From positions 1-57,764 of the forward strand of contig RDXN01000064.1 in NCBI GenBank assembly GCA_004292855.1: a stretch of DNA of 57,764 nucleotides, given 5' to 3'. The position numbers were made by a program, and so were the translations under genes. Positions 1 through 7,690 of the stretch are shown one piece after another (positions within the stretch are counted from its first letter, which is position 1; each line of letters opens with the position of its first letter). The stretch is from Cytophagales bacterium (GTDB lineage Bacteria; Bacteroidota; Bacteroidia; Cytophagales; Spirosomataceae). The notes below the pieces were generated by a model that was not told the origin of the DNA, did not search any database, and saw only the letters and a program-made list of their open reading frames with translations.

Positions 1-253
1 AAACTGGGCTGGTTTCTGACGAATTTTGAGATAATCCATCCACAAAGTTGGGGTCGCGTGCGTTCAAGAAACACTTTTACTGTTCAAAATCTCTATTGTT
101 TCTTTCAGCACTAAGTAATCAGCAGCTACCAAATTTAAGGCTGATCTAAGAAACTTTGGCTTTGTGTTTTCCATTCACGTGATTTTCTGACAAGCAATAG
201 CCGACCAATTTCAAATCATCAACAAACGCTTTCTCAGCAAACGGTAGGAGCAT
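1..253 (-). pseudogene. Frameshifted DUF6883-like protein remnant, cut by window edge
   Basis: Reading the minus strand from an ATG at 253 gives 35 residues beginning MLLPFAEKAFVDDLKLVGYC and reaching NGKHKAKVS, then a stop at 148-146. A one-base shift near 150 restores the natural continuation (FLRSALNLVAADYLVLKETI), which again ends at a stop. The pattern of an N-terminal LVGYCL segment, then GKHKA, then a helix rich in A and D is how I remember the small DUF6883 proteins, often found near toxin genes. The remaining bases to position 1 are open in no single frame. I therefore read this as a broken copy rather than a live gene. A sequencing error near 150 could mimic the first shift, but not the later stop. 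Family assignment is from memory of the motif order. Confidence 0.5.
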
Positions 254-285
254 AAAACAAATATACGTCGAAAACCCTCTTCCCG

Positions 286-1557
286 TCAATACTCATACCA
301 GTCGCCCCACCATTTTTGCAGGCTACGCCGAATTTCGGCTTCGCGTGCGTTGTGGCCGGGTTCGTAGAGTCGGTGGCCTTTAAGGTCGTCGGGCATGAAG
401 TTTTGCTGGGCAAAATTGCCCTCGTGGGCGTGGGCATACTGGTAATCTTTGCCGTAGCCAATCTGCTTCATGAGCTTGGTAGGCGCGTTGCGTAAGTGCA
501 ACGGGACGGGCAGGTGCGCCGTTTTTTCGGCCAACGCAATGGCCTCATCAATAGCCAAATAACTCGCGTTGCTCTTGGGCGAGGTAGCCAGATAAACCGC
601 CACTTGCGACAGAACAATCCTACCCTCCGGCATCCCAATGGCCCGGATGGCCTGCACGGCTTCCGACGCCATAATCATAGCCGTTGGGTTGGCATTGCCG
701 ATGTCTTCCGAGGCCATGATGAGCATCCGGCGGGCAATAAACACGGGGTCTTCACCTGCCACAATCATCCGGGCCATCCAATACAGGGCCGCATTGGGAT
801 CGGAGCCGCGCAACGACTTGATGAACGCCGAAATGATATCGTAATGTTGCTCGCCCGACTTGTCGTAACGGGCAATATTCTGCTGGGCAACGGTCGTCAC
901 GCCCTCGTCGGTGATTACGAGCGGGTCGGCCAACACATGGGCCGAGGCTACCAGATCGAGCAGGTTCAGGAGCTTGCGCCCATCGCCCCCCGACAAGCGT
1001 AACAAGGCATCGTACGACTCAACCGTGATGCGTTTACTCTGCAAAAACGGGTCTTTCCCAATTGCCCGATCAACGAGCGACACGAGTTCATCGCGGGAGA
1101 GCGATTCCAGAATATAAACCTGACAGCGCGACAACAGGGCCGAATTTACCTCAAACGACGGGTTCTCGGTGGTGGCCCCAATCAGCGTGATCTGCCCTTT
1201 TTCAACAGACCCCAGCAGCGCGTCCTGCTGACTTTTGTTGAAGCGGTGAATCTCATCAATGAACACCACCGGAGCCATTAGTGGTGTGGCCCGACTCAGT
1301 ACGTCGCGTATTTCTTTGACCCCCGAATTGATCGCGCTCAGGGCCACAAACGGACGCTGGACGGCCTCGGCCAGTAACAGGGCCAACGTGGTTTTGCCCA
1401 CACCGGGAGGCCCCCAAAGAATCATCGACGGCAGTCGGCCTGAGTTGACCGCCCGACGCAGTGCCCCATTCGGACCAATCAGCTTCTGCTGACCAATCAC
1501 ATCATCGAGCGTGCGGGGCCGCACGCGTTCTGGTAGGGGCGTAACGTCGGGGTTCAT
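286..1557 (-). CDS. rarA: Replication-associated recombination ATPase RarA (MgsA)
   Basis: The 423-residue protein is a AAA+ ATPase of the RarA/MgsA/WRNIP1 family, which acts at stalled replication forks. The N-terminus carries the family opening RPRTLDDVIGQ. Walker A is GPPGVGKTT near residue 50, Walker B is FIDEIHRF near 100, and the sensor stretch GATTENPSF follows. The C-terminal half has the family helical and tetramerisation region (IARRMLIMASEDIGNANP). Length is normal. It is the first of a run of minus-strand genes; argB lies upstream with a 45 bp gap that holds a perfect 13-bp hairpin. The start chosen is the only ATG before the conserved N-terminus. No promoter of the TAnnTTTG type was seen directly upstream. 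Confidence 0.95.
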   Translation of the reverse strand: MNPDVTPLPERVRPRTLDDVIGQQKLIGPNGALRRAVNSGRLPSMILWGPPGVGKTTLALLLAEAVQRPFVALSAINSGVKEIRDVLSRATPLMAPVVFIDEIHRFNKSQQDALLGSVEKGQITLIGATTENPSFEVNSALLSRCQVYILESLSRDELVSLVDRAIGKDPFLQSKRITVESYDALLRLSGGDGRKLLNLLDLVASAHVLADPLVITDEGVTTVAQQNIARYDKSGEQHYDIISAFIKSLRGSDPNAALYWMARMIVAGEDPVFIARRMLIMASEDIGNANPTAMIMASEAVQAIRAIGMPEGRIVLSQVAVYLATSPKSNASYLAIDEAIALAEKTAHLPVPLHLRNAPTKLMKQIGYGKDYQYAHAHEGNFAQQNFMPDDLKGHRLYEPGHNAREAEIRRSLQKWWGDWYEY

Positions 1558-1572
1558 AGTATGTCGGGGAAG

Positions 1573-1602
1573 GTGCGGTCAGGTCGGGGGACCTGACCGC
1601 AC
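1573..1602. repeat. Perfect 13-bp hairpin between argB and rarA
   Basis: The arms GTGCGGTCAGGTC (1573-1585) and its exact complement (1590-1602) enclose a loop of four G. The right arm touches the argB stop codon at 1603-1605. There is no T-run on either strand, so it is not a classical intrinsic terminator. It resembles the other palindromic elements in this window in position but not in sequence. Confidence 0.75.
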
Positions 1603-2382
1603 TCACAATTTCAGCAATGTTCCGGCTCCTTGCCCAACAGCCTGTGCGAGGTCGTCGGCATGGCAGATAATCACGCGCGACACACCTTTGTCGAGAGCCG
1701 CAAAGGCATTATCGAGCTTTGGGATCATGCCTTTGTTTATCGTACCGGCGGTTTTTTGTTCGGCGTAAAGCGCGGGGGTCAGTTCGGGCACAACGCTCAA
1801 ATCGTCGTCGGGGTTGGTCAGGACGCCTTTTTTCTCGAAACAATACACCAGCGTCACCTCAGCCCGGTGAATCATGTCGACAGCAATGGCCGAAGCCATT
1901 GTATCGGCGTTGGTGTTAAGCAGATTACCGTCTTCGTCGTAGGTCAGTGGGGCATAGACGGGTGTCAGGCTCTGGCGTAGAAAGTACCAAATCTGTCCTG
2001 AATCAATCGACACAATATCACCTACAAACCCGTAGTCAATATCTTTCACAGGTCGTTTGCGGGCCAGAACCGTACTGGCATCGGCCCCGGTCAGGCCAAT
2101 GGCGTTCACGTCGAGAGCCTGTAACTGAACCACAATCTGCTTGTTCACCAGTCCGCCGTACACCATCGTGACCACGTCGAGCATGGCCCGATCCGTAATG
2201 CGCCGACCCTCCACCATTGTGGTTTGGACGCCCAGTTTTTCAGCCACCTGCGTTGCCACTTTGCCGCCCCCGTGAATCAGGATTTTGTCGCCCGGAACCT
2301 GGGCAAAGCTTGTCAGAAACCGCTTCAGCGCGTCGGGGTTGTCGATCACGTTACCCCCAATTTTGATAATGGTTAGTTGCAT
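1603..2382 (-). CDS. argB: Acetylglutamate kinase (N-acetyl/N-succinylglutamate kinase)
   Basis: This 259-residue protein phosphorylates the N-acylated glutamate in the second step of arginine synthesis. The amino acid kinase fold is shown by the N-terminal KIGGNVIDN, the glycine-rich IHGGGKVATQ near residue 38, the ligand-binding GRRITD near 60, and the C-terminal INKGMIPKLDNAFAALDKGV. It is slightly shorter than the usual 280-300 residues but complete. The next gene upstream is the argF-type carbamoyltransferase, so two arginine genes sit side by side on the same strand, separated by a palindromic repeat of about 95 bp. Because Bacteroidota often use succinylated intermediates, the real substrate could be N-succinylglutamate; the sequence alone does not settle this. 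Confidence 0.95.
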   Translation of the reverse strand: MQLTIIKIGGNVIDNPDALKRFLTSFAQVPGDKILIHGGGKVATQVAEKLGVQTTMVEGRRITDRAMLDVVTMVYGGLVNKQIVVQLQALDVNAIGLTGADASTVLARKRPVKDIDYGFVGDIVSIDSGQIWYFLRQSLTPVYAPLTYDEDGNLLNTNADTMASAIAVDMIHRAEVTLVYCFEKKGVLTNPDDDLSVVPELTPALYAEQKTAGTINKGMIPKLDNAFAALDKGVSRVIICHADDLAQAVGQGAGTLLKL

Positions 2383-2383
2383 G

Positions 2384-2480
2384 CCGTAACGCGGTTGTCC
2401 TCAACCGCCGTATTGTAACGCGGTTTTCCTAAACCGCGATAGACAAATCTCTACAGCGCGGTTTAGGAAAACCGCGTTAC
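2384..2480. repeat. Palindromic element with perfect 23-bp arms, overlaps 3' end of argF-type gene
   Basis: The arm at 2416-2438 (core CGCGGTTTTCCTAAACCGCG) is the exact reverse complement of 2457-2479, with an 18-base loop. A degenerate second copy of the same unit precedes it at 2385-2412. The stop codon (2463-2465) and last five codons of the argF-type gene lie in the right arm, so the element has replaced that gene's natural 3' end. Confidence 0.85.
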
Positions 2481-3458
2481 TAAAATTTCCCGCAACACCG
2501 CCTGCGCCGACCATTCACGGTTGGCGGCCTGCTCAATCACGAGCGACTGCGGGCTATCGAGCACCTCGTCGGCTACCTTCACGTTGCGCCGAACGGGCAG
2601 GCAATGCATGAATTTACCGTCGTTTGTCAGGCGCATTTTGTCCATCGTGACCATCCATGAGGGGTCTTGCGTGAGCACCTGCCCATAATGTGCATACGAC
2701 GACCAGTTTTTGCCGTACACAAAATCGGCTCCTTCAAACGCCTTGTTTTGATCGTATTCGACGCGGGCGTTGCCGACGTATTGGGGAGCTAGTTCGTAGC
2801 CCGGTGGGTGCGTCACGACAAACTCAATCTCACCCGCGTTGGCCAGCGGATTCATCCACTCGCAAAATGAGTTGGCAACCGCCTGCGGGAGAGCCTTAAA
2901 ATGAGGTAGCCAGGTTAGCACCACCTTGGCCGGGGTCGCGCCCGACTTCGCAACTTGGTTGGCCTCAGTAATCGTGATACAATCGGCCAGCGATTGCAGC
3001 GGGTGACGCGTGGCCGATTCGAGATTTATGATGGGTCTACCGGCATACCGCTGAAACTGCGCCATCACCAACTCACGGTAGTCTTTATCGCGATCTTTGA
3101 GTTCGGCAAAAGCCCGAATACCGATGATATCGCAGTAACGGCCCATCACGGCAGCCGCTTCCTTGACGTGTTCGGCTTTGTCGCCGTTCATAATAACCGG
3201 ATGCCCCTCAATGGCCTCTTCCATCTCCAGCCCCCAACTATCCTGCCCCACGTTCATCACCATCACATTCATCCCCAGATTTTGCGCGGCTTTCTGGGTA
3301 CTCAACCTCGTTCGGAGACTTGAGTTGAAAAAGAGCAAACCGATGGTCTTATTCTTTCCCAGATGGTTGTCGGCAAACGGGTTGGCCTTAGCGGCCAAAC
3401 CCTGCTGAATCAATGCGTGGACGTCGGTGACGTCGGCGGGGGAGATAAAATGCTGCAT
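2463..3458 (-). CDS. argF': N-succinyl/N-acetylornithine carbamoyltransferase
   Basis: The 331-residue enzyme transfers a carbamoyl group to an N-acylated ornithine, the Bacteroidota route to arginine. The carbamoyl-phosphate motif is SSLRTRLST near residue 46 (canonical OTCases have SxRTR). Other family marks are ATRHPLQSLADCITI, the ornithine-side FMHCLPVRRN and ARVEYDQNKAFEGADF. It closely resembles what I recall of the Bacteroides fragilis succinylornithine enzyme. That enzyme has Pro at the acyl-specificity site and the Xanthomonas acetylornithine enzyme has Glu; here the matching position is Ala95 (GDKAEH), which would leave room for a succinyl group. This is inference. The last residues (VTRFS) are encoded inside a palindromic repeat. 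A TATCTTTG promoter lies about 22 bases upstream of the start. Confidence 0.92.
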   Translation of the reverse strand: MQHFISPADVTDVHALIQQGLAAKANPFADNHLGKNKTIGLLFFNSSLRTRLSTQKAAQNLGMNVMVMNVGQDSWGLEMEEAIEGHPVIMNGDKAEHVKEAAAVMGRYCDIIGIRAFAELKDRDKDYRELVMAQFQRYAGRPIINLESATRHPLQSLADCITITEANQVAKSGATPAKVVLTWLPHFKALPQAVANSFCEWMNPLANAGEIEFVVTHPPGYELAPQYVGNARVEYDQNKAFEGADFVYGKNWSSYAHYGQVLTQDPSWMVTMDKMRLTNDGKFMHCLPVRRNVKVADEVLDSPQSLVIEQAANREWSAQAVLREILVTRFS

Positions 3459-3479
3459 GGGCGATTAATCAATACGACG

Positions 3480-3487
3480 CAAAGATA
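3480..3487 (-). promoter_or_regulatory. Bacteroidota-type -7 element for argF-type gene
   Basis: TATCTTTG on the minus strand matches the TAnnTTTG consensus. It lies between the trmD stop (3496) and the argF-type start (3458), giving a short leader of roughly 15-18 bases. Confidence 0.6.
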
Positions 3488-3495
3488 AAGCGAAA

Positions 3496-4173
3496 CTACT
3501 CAGCGAGTAAATCAGGTCGGCGGGTGCGGGTGCGTTCGAGAGCCTGCTCGTATCGCCACTCGTCGATTTTGGCTTCGTGACCCGACAAGAGAATATCGGG
3601 CACCTTCATGCCTTCCCACTCAGCCGGGCGGGTATAGACGGGTGGAGCCAGCAAATTATCCTGAAACGAGTCGGTCAGGGCCGAGGTTTCGTCGTTCAGA
3701 ACCCCCGGAATAAGCCGGATGATGGCATCGGACAGCACCGCAGCGGGCAACTCCCCCCCCGACAGCACAAAGTCGCCGATGCTGATTTCGCGCGTTATGA
3801 ACCGTTCCCGCACGCGCTCGTCAACGCCTTTGTAATGACCGCACAGAATAATCAGATTCTCCTTGAGCGACAGCGTGTTGACCGCTTTCTGGGCAAGCCG
3901 TTCGCCGTCGGGCGTCATATAGATCACCTCGTCGTAGGTGCGTTCGGCCTGAAGCGAGCGGATGCAGCGGGCAATGGGTTCGATTTGCATAACCATGCCC
4001 GCACTGCCGCCGAACATGTAGTCGTCTACGCGCCGGTGCTTGTCGAGCGTGTAGTCGCGGAGGTCGTGAACCACCACCTCCGCGTGACCGGCCTGTTGTG
4101 CCCGTTGCAGAATTGAGTGGGCAAAATAGCTGTCGAGCAGCCGGGGCAGGCAGGTGATGATGTCAATCCTCAT
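3496..4173 (-). CDS. trmD: tRNA (guanine-37-N1)-methyltransferase TrmD
   Basis: The 225-residue protein methylates G37 of tRNAs reading CNN codons, using S-adenosylmethionine in a trefoil-knot SPOUT fold. The start is the ATG at 4173 giving [17 protein letters not shown], the family N-terminus. An earlier in-frame ATG at 4200 would add nine non-family residues. Knot motifs are [31 protein letters not shown] and [10 protein letters not shown], followed by the C-terminal [12 protein letters not shown]. It overlaps the end of rimM by 11 bases, so the two are probably translationally coupled. The order rpsP-rimM-trmD is the widespread ribosomal operon, here without rplS. Confidence 0.96.
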   Translation of the reverse strand: MRIDIITCLPRLLDSYFAHSILQRAQQAGHAEVVVHDLRDYTLDKHRRVDDYMFGGSAGMVMQIEPIARCIRSLQAERTYDEVIYMTPDGERLAQKAVNTLSLKENLIILCGHYKGVDERVRERFITREISIGDFVLSGGELPAAVLSDAIIRLIPGVLNDETSALTDSFQDNLLAPPVYTRPAEWEGMKVPDILLSGHEAKIDEWRYEQALERTRTRRPDLLAE

Positions 4174-4753
4174 CGGTGTCGTCGGCTTCCTCGTCGCCAT
4201 TCACATCCGGCTCGTCGGTGTTTTCGCTCATGTAGACTTCCAACAAACCGTCGGGCAGGTTCACGTTCAGTTGCTTTTCGGCGCGATTAATCGAAGGCAC
4301 AATGTCGCTGTTGATCGGAATCAGCACCTCCTGCCCTTCGTAGTCCATCGCGATCAAATCCTGTGTAGCCATCGTATAAACAGCCTTCACAGTACCTAAT
4401 GGCCCTTTTTGAGCATCGACAACCCGGAAATCTATGATCTCGTGGAAATAAAACCGAGTCTCGTCCTCAATGTCTTCGAGGTTGGCGAGGGGCAACCATA
4501 ATCCGCAGCCGATAAACCGCTCGGCCTGCTCAATGGTGTCGACGTCCTCAAAGGCCACAATGGCCCGGCTCCCTTTAACAATGGCTAGTGAGTCAATAAA
4601 ATAGGGTGTTAACTGCCCTTTGACTTCCACCAGAACCGAGTCGATGTCGGCGTACTCGTTGGCATTATCAACATCCAGAAAAAAGACCACTTCGCCGTTT
4701 AATCCGTGCGTTTTGGTAATGTGGCCTACCTGATAGCAATCGTTCTTTGTCAT
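4163..4753 (-). CDS. rimM: Ribosome maturation factor RimM
   Basis: The 196-residue protein binds S19 and helps 30S head assembly. The N-terminal RimM barrel begins [20 protein letters not shown]. The PRC-barrel-like half contains [20 protein letters not shown] and the terminal motif [20 protein letters not shown]. The last 15 or so residues are very acidic ([14 protein letters not shown]), beyond the usual family end. It lies between rpsP (intergenic hairpin with T-run) and trmD (overlap), as part of one operon. Confidence 0.94.
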   Translation of the reverse strand: MTKNDCYQVGHITKTHGLNGEVVFFLDVDNANEYADIDSVLVEVKGQLTPYFIDSLAIVKGSRAIVAFEDVDTIEQAERFIGCGLWLPLANLEDIEDETRFYFHEIIDFRVVDAQKGPLGTVKAVYTMATQDLIAMDYEGQEVLIPINSDIVPSINRAEKQLNVNLPDGLLEVYMSENTDEPDVNGDEEADDTDED

Positions 4754-4758
4754 AGTAC

Positions 4759-4790
4759 GAAAAAAAGCCTGCTCATTGGAACAGGCTCTT
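4759..4790 (-). terminator. Hairpin with T-run between rpsP and rimM
   Basis: On the minus strand the arms AGCCTG and CAGGCT enclose a ten-base loop and are followed by seven to eight T. The six-base stem is short. Its place inside the rpsP-rimM-trmD operon suggests a partial terminator that lets S16 be made in excess of RimM and TrmD. Confidence 0.6.
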
Positions 4791-4814
4791 CAAAAAATTG
4801 AAACCGCAACCGAA

Positions 4815-5372
4815 TTACTCAGCCGCTGGTGTTTCAGTCGTTTCAGCAGCCGCTTCGGGAGTTTCCGTAGCCTCTTCGGCAACCGGTGCAACTTCGGCAA
4901 CAACTTCTTCTGGCACTACATTTTTCTTGGCGATAGCCTCAGCACGGGCAGTATTTACCTTACGCTCGGCCTCCAGACGATCCTGACGATCTTTGTCGGC
5001 GGCTTGTTGCTTGGTATCGGCAGTGTCGGACTTGCGGCCTTCCTTACCTTCTTTCCATGCGGTGAACTTCTCTTCGGCCTGATCCTGCGAGATGGCTCCT
5101 TTGTTGACACCAACTTGCAGGTGCTTCTTGTACATGATCCCCTCGTGCGACAAAATCGAACGGGCGGTATCGGTGGGTTGTGCCCCTACCATCAGCCAAT
5201 GCAACGCCCGCTCCGACTTCAACACCACGGTTGAGGGGTCAGTATTGGGGTTGTATGAACCGATTTTCTCAATGAAGCCGCCATCGCGACCTGAGGTAGA
5301 AGGAGCTACGACGATATCATAGATCGCCATTTTTTTGCGTCCGCGACGCGCTAAACGAATTTTAACAGCCAT
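4815..5372 (-). CDS. rpsP: 30S ribosomal protein S16 with long acidic tail
   Basis: Residues 1-85 are S16: MAVKIRLARRGRKKMAIYDI, then SYNPNTDPSTVVLKSERALHW and TDTARSILSHEGI. At 185 residues it is about twice the length of the E. coli protein. The extra half has a charged K/R/E-rich helix (about 100-145) and then a low-complexity A/E/T/P tail (VVAEVAPVAEEATETPEAAA). Extended S16 proteins are common in Bacteroidota. A TATCTTTG element about 55 bases upstream probably drives the rpsP-rimM-trmD operon. Confidence 0.96.
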   Translation of the reverse strand: MAVKIRLARRGRKKMAIYDIVVAPSTSGRDGGFIEKIGSYNPNTDPSTVVLKSERALHWLMVGAQPTDTARSILSHEGIMYKKHLQVGVNKGAISQDQAEEKFTAWKEGKEGRKSDTADTKQQAADKDRQDRLEAERKVNTARAEAIAKKNVVPEEVVAEVAPVAEEATETPEAAAETTETPAAE

Positions 5373-5425
5373 GTTGCTTGCTTGTTTTCAATGGAGGGAA
5401 CCCGTCCCCCCGCGAAACGTGGCCG

Positions 5426-5433
5426 CAAAGATA
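5426..5433 (-). promoter_or_regulatory. Bacteroidota-type -7 element for rpsP operon
   Basis: TATCTTTG on the minus strand lies 53 bases before the rpsP start at 5372. No clear TTG was found at the -33 position. The leader would be about 45-50 bases. Confidence 0.55.
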
Positions 5434-5472
5434 CGGAAATTTTTGATTGAATGGGATTTGGAGTGGGTTTGT

Positions 5473-5563
5473 TTTTGTCATTCCGAGGAACGAGGAATCT
5501 AGTCCACTAACAGGTAACTTGACTCAACCCAAGCTAGATTCCTCGTTCCTCGGAATGACAAAA
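5473..5563. repeat. Palindromic element, 30-bp perfect arms (ATTCCGAGGAACGAGGAATC family)
   Basis: The arms at 5473-5502 and 5534-5563 are exact reverse complements around a 31-base loop. The core is ATTCCGAGGAACGAGGAATC, bounded by TTTTGTC. A second, diverged member lies at 36784-36876. It fills most of the space between the rpsP promoter and the 3' end of the OmpA-family gene. Confidence 0.9.
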
Positions 5564-5612
5564 GGTCGAATTAGCGAGAACCCGCTCAATCCGTGTCATC
5601 TGCGCGCCATTA

Positions 5613-7115
5613 TCATCGCCGAAAACCAGCCGGGTAGCGCGAACGCAACTCGCTCATGGGTTCGATTTTGATCTCGACGCGCCGATTCGATTGCAACCCC
5701 GACGCCGTAGAGTTAGGGGCAGCAGGCCGAATTTCGCCGTAATATTCGAGCGTGATGCGGTCCGGCTCGGTTAGGCCCGTGCGGACCATAAACCGCTTAG
5801 CAGCCTCGACCCGGCGTTTGGAGAGTTGCATGTTGTACCCTTCCGACGCCCGCGCATCGGCATGGCCCACAATAACGGCCCGGCAGTCGGGATTGGCATT
5901 TAGCAGGGCCACGAGTTGTTGCAGCACGTCCTGCGAAGTGGGTCGAATAGTGGCTCGGTCAGTGTCGAACTCGATATTGCTCACGATGTCTTCGCAATTT
6001 CCCCGTTGTTTTTGTTGCACCGTGCGGGCCAGTAGTTTGGGCAAATCAATGGCCACGCCCGCCCCCGAAACTACGCTGCCCTTGATCGTTTGCGGCTCCT
6101 TATCGAACAAATCGGCCACGCCATCGTCGTCGGAATCGGTGTATAAACGAGCATCGAGGGGCTTAGGCATGTTCGCTTTGGCTACCGAGTCGATTTGCCC
6201 CACCGTGGGCGGAATAACCGGTTTGATGAGGTCGGCGGGGTCGGTCCAGCGCAGGCTGTATTGCCCTTCGTCGGGGTTGTAGACGCCATCGCGCCCCACG
6301 CGAACGGCCTTGCGACCCAGTTTGTACGTAATTGATAAACCCACGACTCCGTATTTGTCGAGGGCCGACTCACCTTTGCGGAACAGAAAAATATTGGCCG
6401 GATTAGCGTTGTATAGTGGGTCCGTGGAACCAACGGTCATGTCGAGCTTCTCGGAGTTGACATTGTTGAACTGAAAATCAAGCCCCACGTCGAACCGGCG
6501 GCTGATTTCCCAACTAAACGTTGTGCCAACGGGCACCACCCACTCGCGGGTGTACATCGACCCATTGGCCTCCCATCGGCCTGCCGTGAGCGAGCTAAAA
6601 TCATTGCGGTCGTTACTGTAGCGAATGAGTCGGTCGGTGGTCAGGTCGTACACGCGGGCGTCGAACCAAATACCGCCAATACCGCCATAAATATCCCATT
6701 TGAAACGTCGGAAGCGGTTTGCGCCCATCAGTAACGACTTCACGTTGACCGATGCCAGCAACGATGCCTGCCCATAGTTGGTCTTAAAATAGGCGTTGTA
6801 AATCTGCCGTTTAGCCCCACTCAACTGCCCCACGTTGGCCTGTAGCGACAACCCGAGCAGGTTGCTCAGTTGCTTGTTCAGAGCCAGTCCAATACCCCCC
6901 GTTAGCGACTCCTTCGGGCCGAGTTCGGGGATGCCACGATAAACGCCGTACGACAAATCACCAAAAAAACGTGTGTGTTGGGGCGTAAGCGTAATGGACC
7001 AGGTATTGAGTTTGTAAGCCCCCTCATACGAGCGGTTGGGAGTCCGGTCGGGAGTGGTTTGCGCCAGCAGGGGCGCACTGAAGAGGCAAAAAAGAGCAAA
7101 CAGGCTGTTTTTCAT
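5613..7115 (-). CDS. OmpA-family outer-membrane protein with N-terminal barrel-like region
   Basis: The 500-residue precursor has a signal peptide (MKNSLFALFCLFSAPLLAQ). Residues 20-285 are rich in alternating aromatic strands (TWSITLTPQHTRFFGDLSYG and later GVVGLSITYKLGRKAV), as in an outer-membrane barrel. A calcium-binding-like linker TDSDDDGVADLFDKEP lies near 345. The C-terminal 110 residues are an OmpA peptidoglycan-binding domain: IEFDTDRATIRP, VIVGHADARASEGYNMQLSKRR and the closing NRRVEIKIEP. It probably anchors the outer membrane to the cell wall. It stands alone between rnpB and a palindromic repeat. Confidence 0.85.
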   Translation of the reverse strand: MKNSLFALFCLFSAPLLAQTTPDRTPNRSYEGAYKLNTWSITLTPQHTRFFGDLSYGVYRGIPELGPKESLTGGIGLALNKQLSNLLGLSLQANVGQLSGAKRQIYNAYFKTNYGQASLLASVNVKSLLMGANRFRRFKWDIYGGIGGIWFDARVYDLTTDRLIRYSNDRNDFSSLTAGRWEANGSMYTREWVVPVGTTFSWEISRRFDVGLDFQFNNVNSEKLDMTVGSTDPLYNANPANIFLFRKGESALDKYGVVGLSITYKLGRKAVRVGRDGVYNPDEGQYSLRWTDPADLIKPVIPPTVGQIDSVAKANMPKPLDARLYTDSDDDGVADLFDKEPQTIKGSVVSGAGVAIDLPKLLARTVQQKQRGNCEDIVSNIEFDTDRATIRPTSQDVLQQLVALLNANPDCRAVIVGHADARASEGYNMQLSKRRVEAAKRFMVRTGLTEPDRITLEYYGEIRPAAPNSTASGLQSNRRVEIKIEPMSELRSRYPAGFRR

Positions 7116-7184
7116 GGATTACGGGCCAGGGGCAGTCGCCCCGGAAAGTCCAGTAATTCTGTAGCCAACATCGTGCCAACCGAA

Positions 7185-7594
7185 GCGATGGGGGCTTATA
7201 AGCCGGATTCTGTTCCCAAACGGATGGCAAAACCACCCCTTCAGGCTCCTATCATTTATCTCGAATCGCCGTCACCGACGACCTCTATCGACCTACCCGC
7301 GACAGCATCGGCCCGAAAGCCTACAGGAACGAGCCGCCCCTAATCTGCCGCATATTTGGTCTTTCAGCCCATAAGGTTTACCCTGCCCCGTCGGTCGCCC
7401 GGCGGGCGGTAGGCTCTTACCCCACCATTTCACCCTTACCAATTGGCGGTATATTTTCTGTGGCACTGTCTGTCAGCCGGTCGTTCCCAACCGGCTGCCT
7501 TCCCGTTAGGAAGTATGGTGCCCTGCGCTGTCCAGACTTTCCTCCAGTTTGTTTCCAAACCAGCGATAGGACGGCCCCCATCACATTCGATTAG
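7185..7594 (-). ncRNA. rnpB: RNase P RNA component, type A
   Basis: The minus strand carries the conserved RNase P core GGAGGAAAGTCTGGAC near the 5' side (about 7535-7550) and the 3' part GGGTGAAATGGTGGGGTAAG. The P4-side sequence ACAGAATCCGGCTTATAAGC is near 7196-7215. P1 is visible: GTGATGGGGGC (7584-7574) pairs with GCCCCCATCGC (7195-7185) through one wobble. The phrase TCGCTGGTTTGGAAACAAAC is typical of Bacteroidota RNase P RNAs. A TACCTTTG element at 7608-7601 places the 5' end near 7594-7586. The RNA matures tRNA 5' ends. Open reading frames across this stretch are accidental. Confidence 0.95.
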
Positions 7595-7600
7595 CAAGGG

Positions 7601-7608
7601 CAAAGGTA
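7601..7608 (-). promoter_or_regulatory. -7 element of rnpB
   Basis: TACCTTTG on the minus strand fits TAnnTTTG, seven to fifteen bases before the folded RNA begins. The region where a -33 TTG would lie is occupied by the palindromic element at 7609-7690. Confidence 0.6.
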
Positions 7609-7690
7609 GTGAACAGAGATCAGCCAACAGAGAACAGAGAACGGTTATTCTATTAGCAACTGTTCACTGTTGGCTGATCTCTGTTCACTG
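7608..7690. repeat. Heptamer-built palindrome upstream of rnpB (GAACA family)
   Basis: The arms 7608-7630 and 7667-7689 are perfect 23-bp complements. Both arms read as 7-bp words: GTGAACA, GAGATCA, GCCAACA, GAGAACA, GAGAACG on the left; CTGTTCA, CTGTTGG, CTGATCT, CTGTTCA on the right. The right arm supplies the TGA stop (7685-7687) of the DUF4403 gene. The same word family forms the larger element at 11954-12125. Confidence 0.85.

Noticed and set aside
1573-1602. Hairpin after argB as an intrinsic terminator
   Set aside because: The stem is perfect but neither strand has a T-run after it, so it is listed as a repeat.
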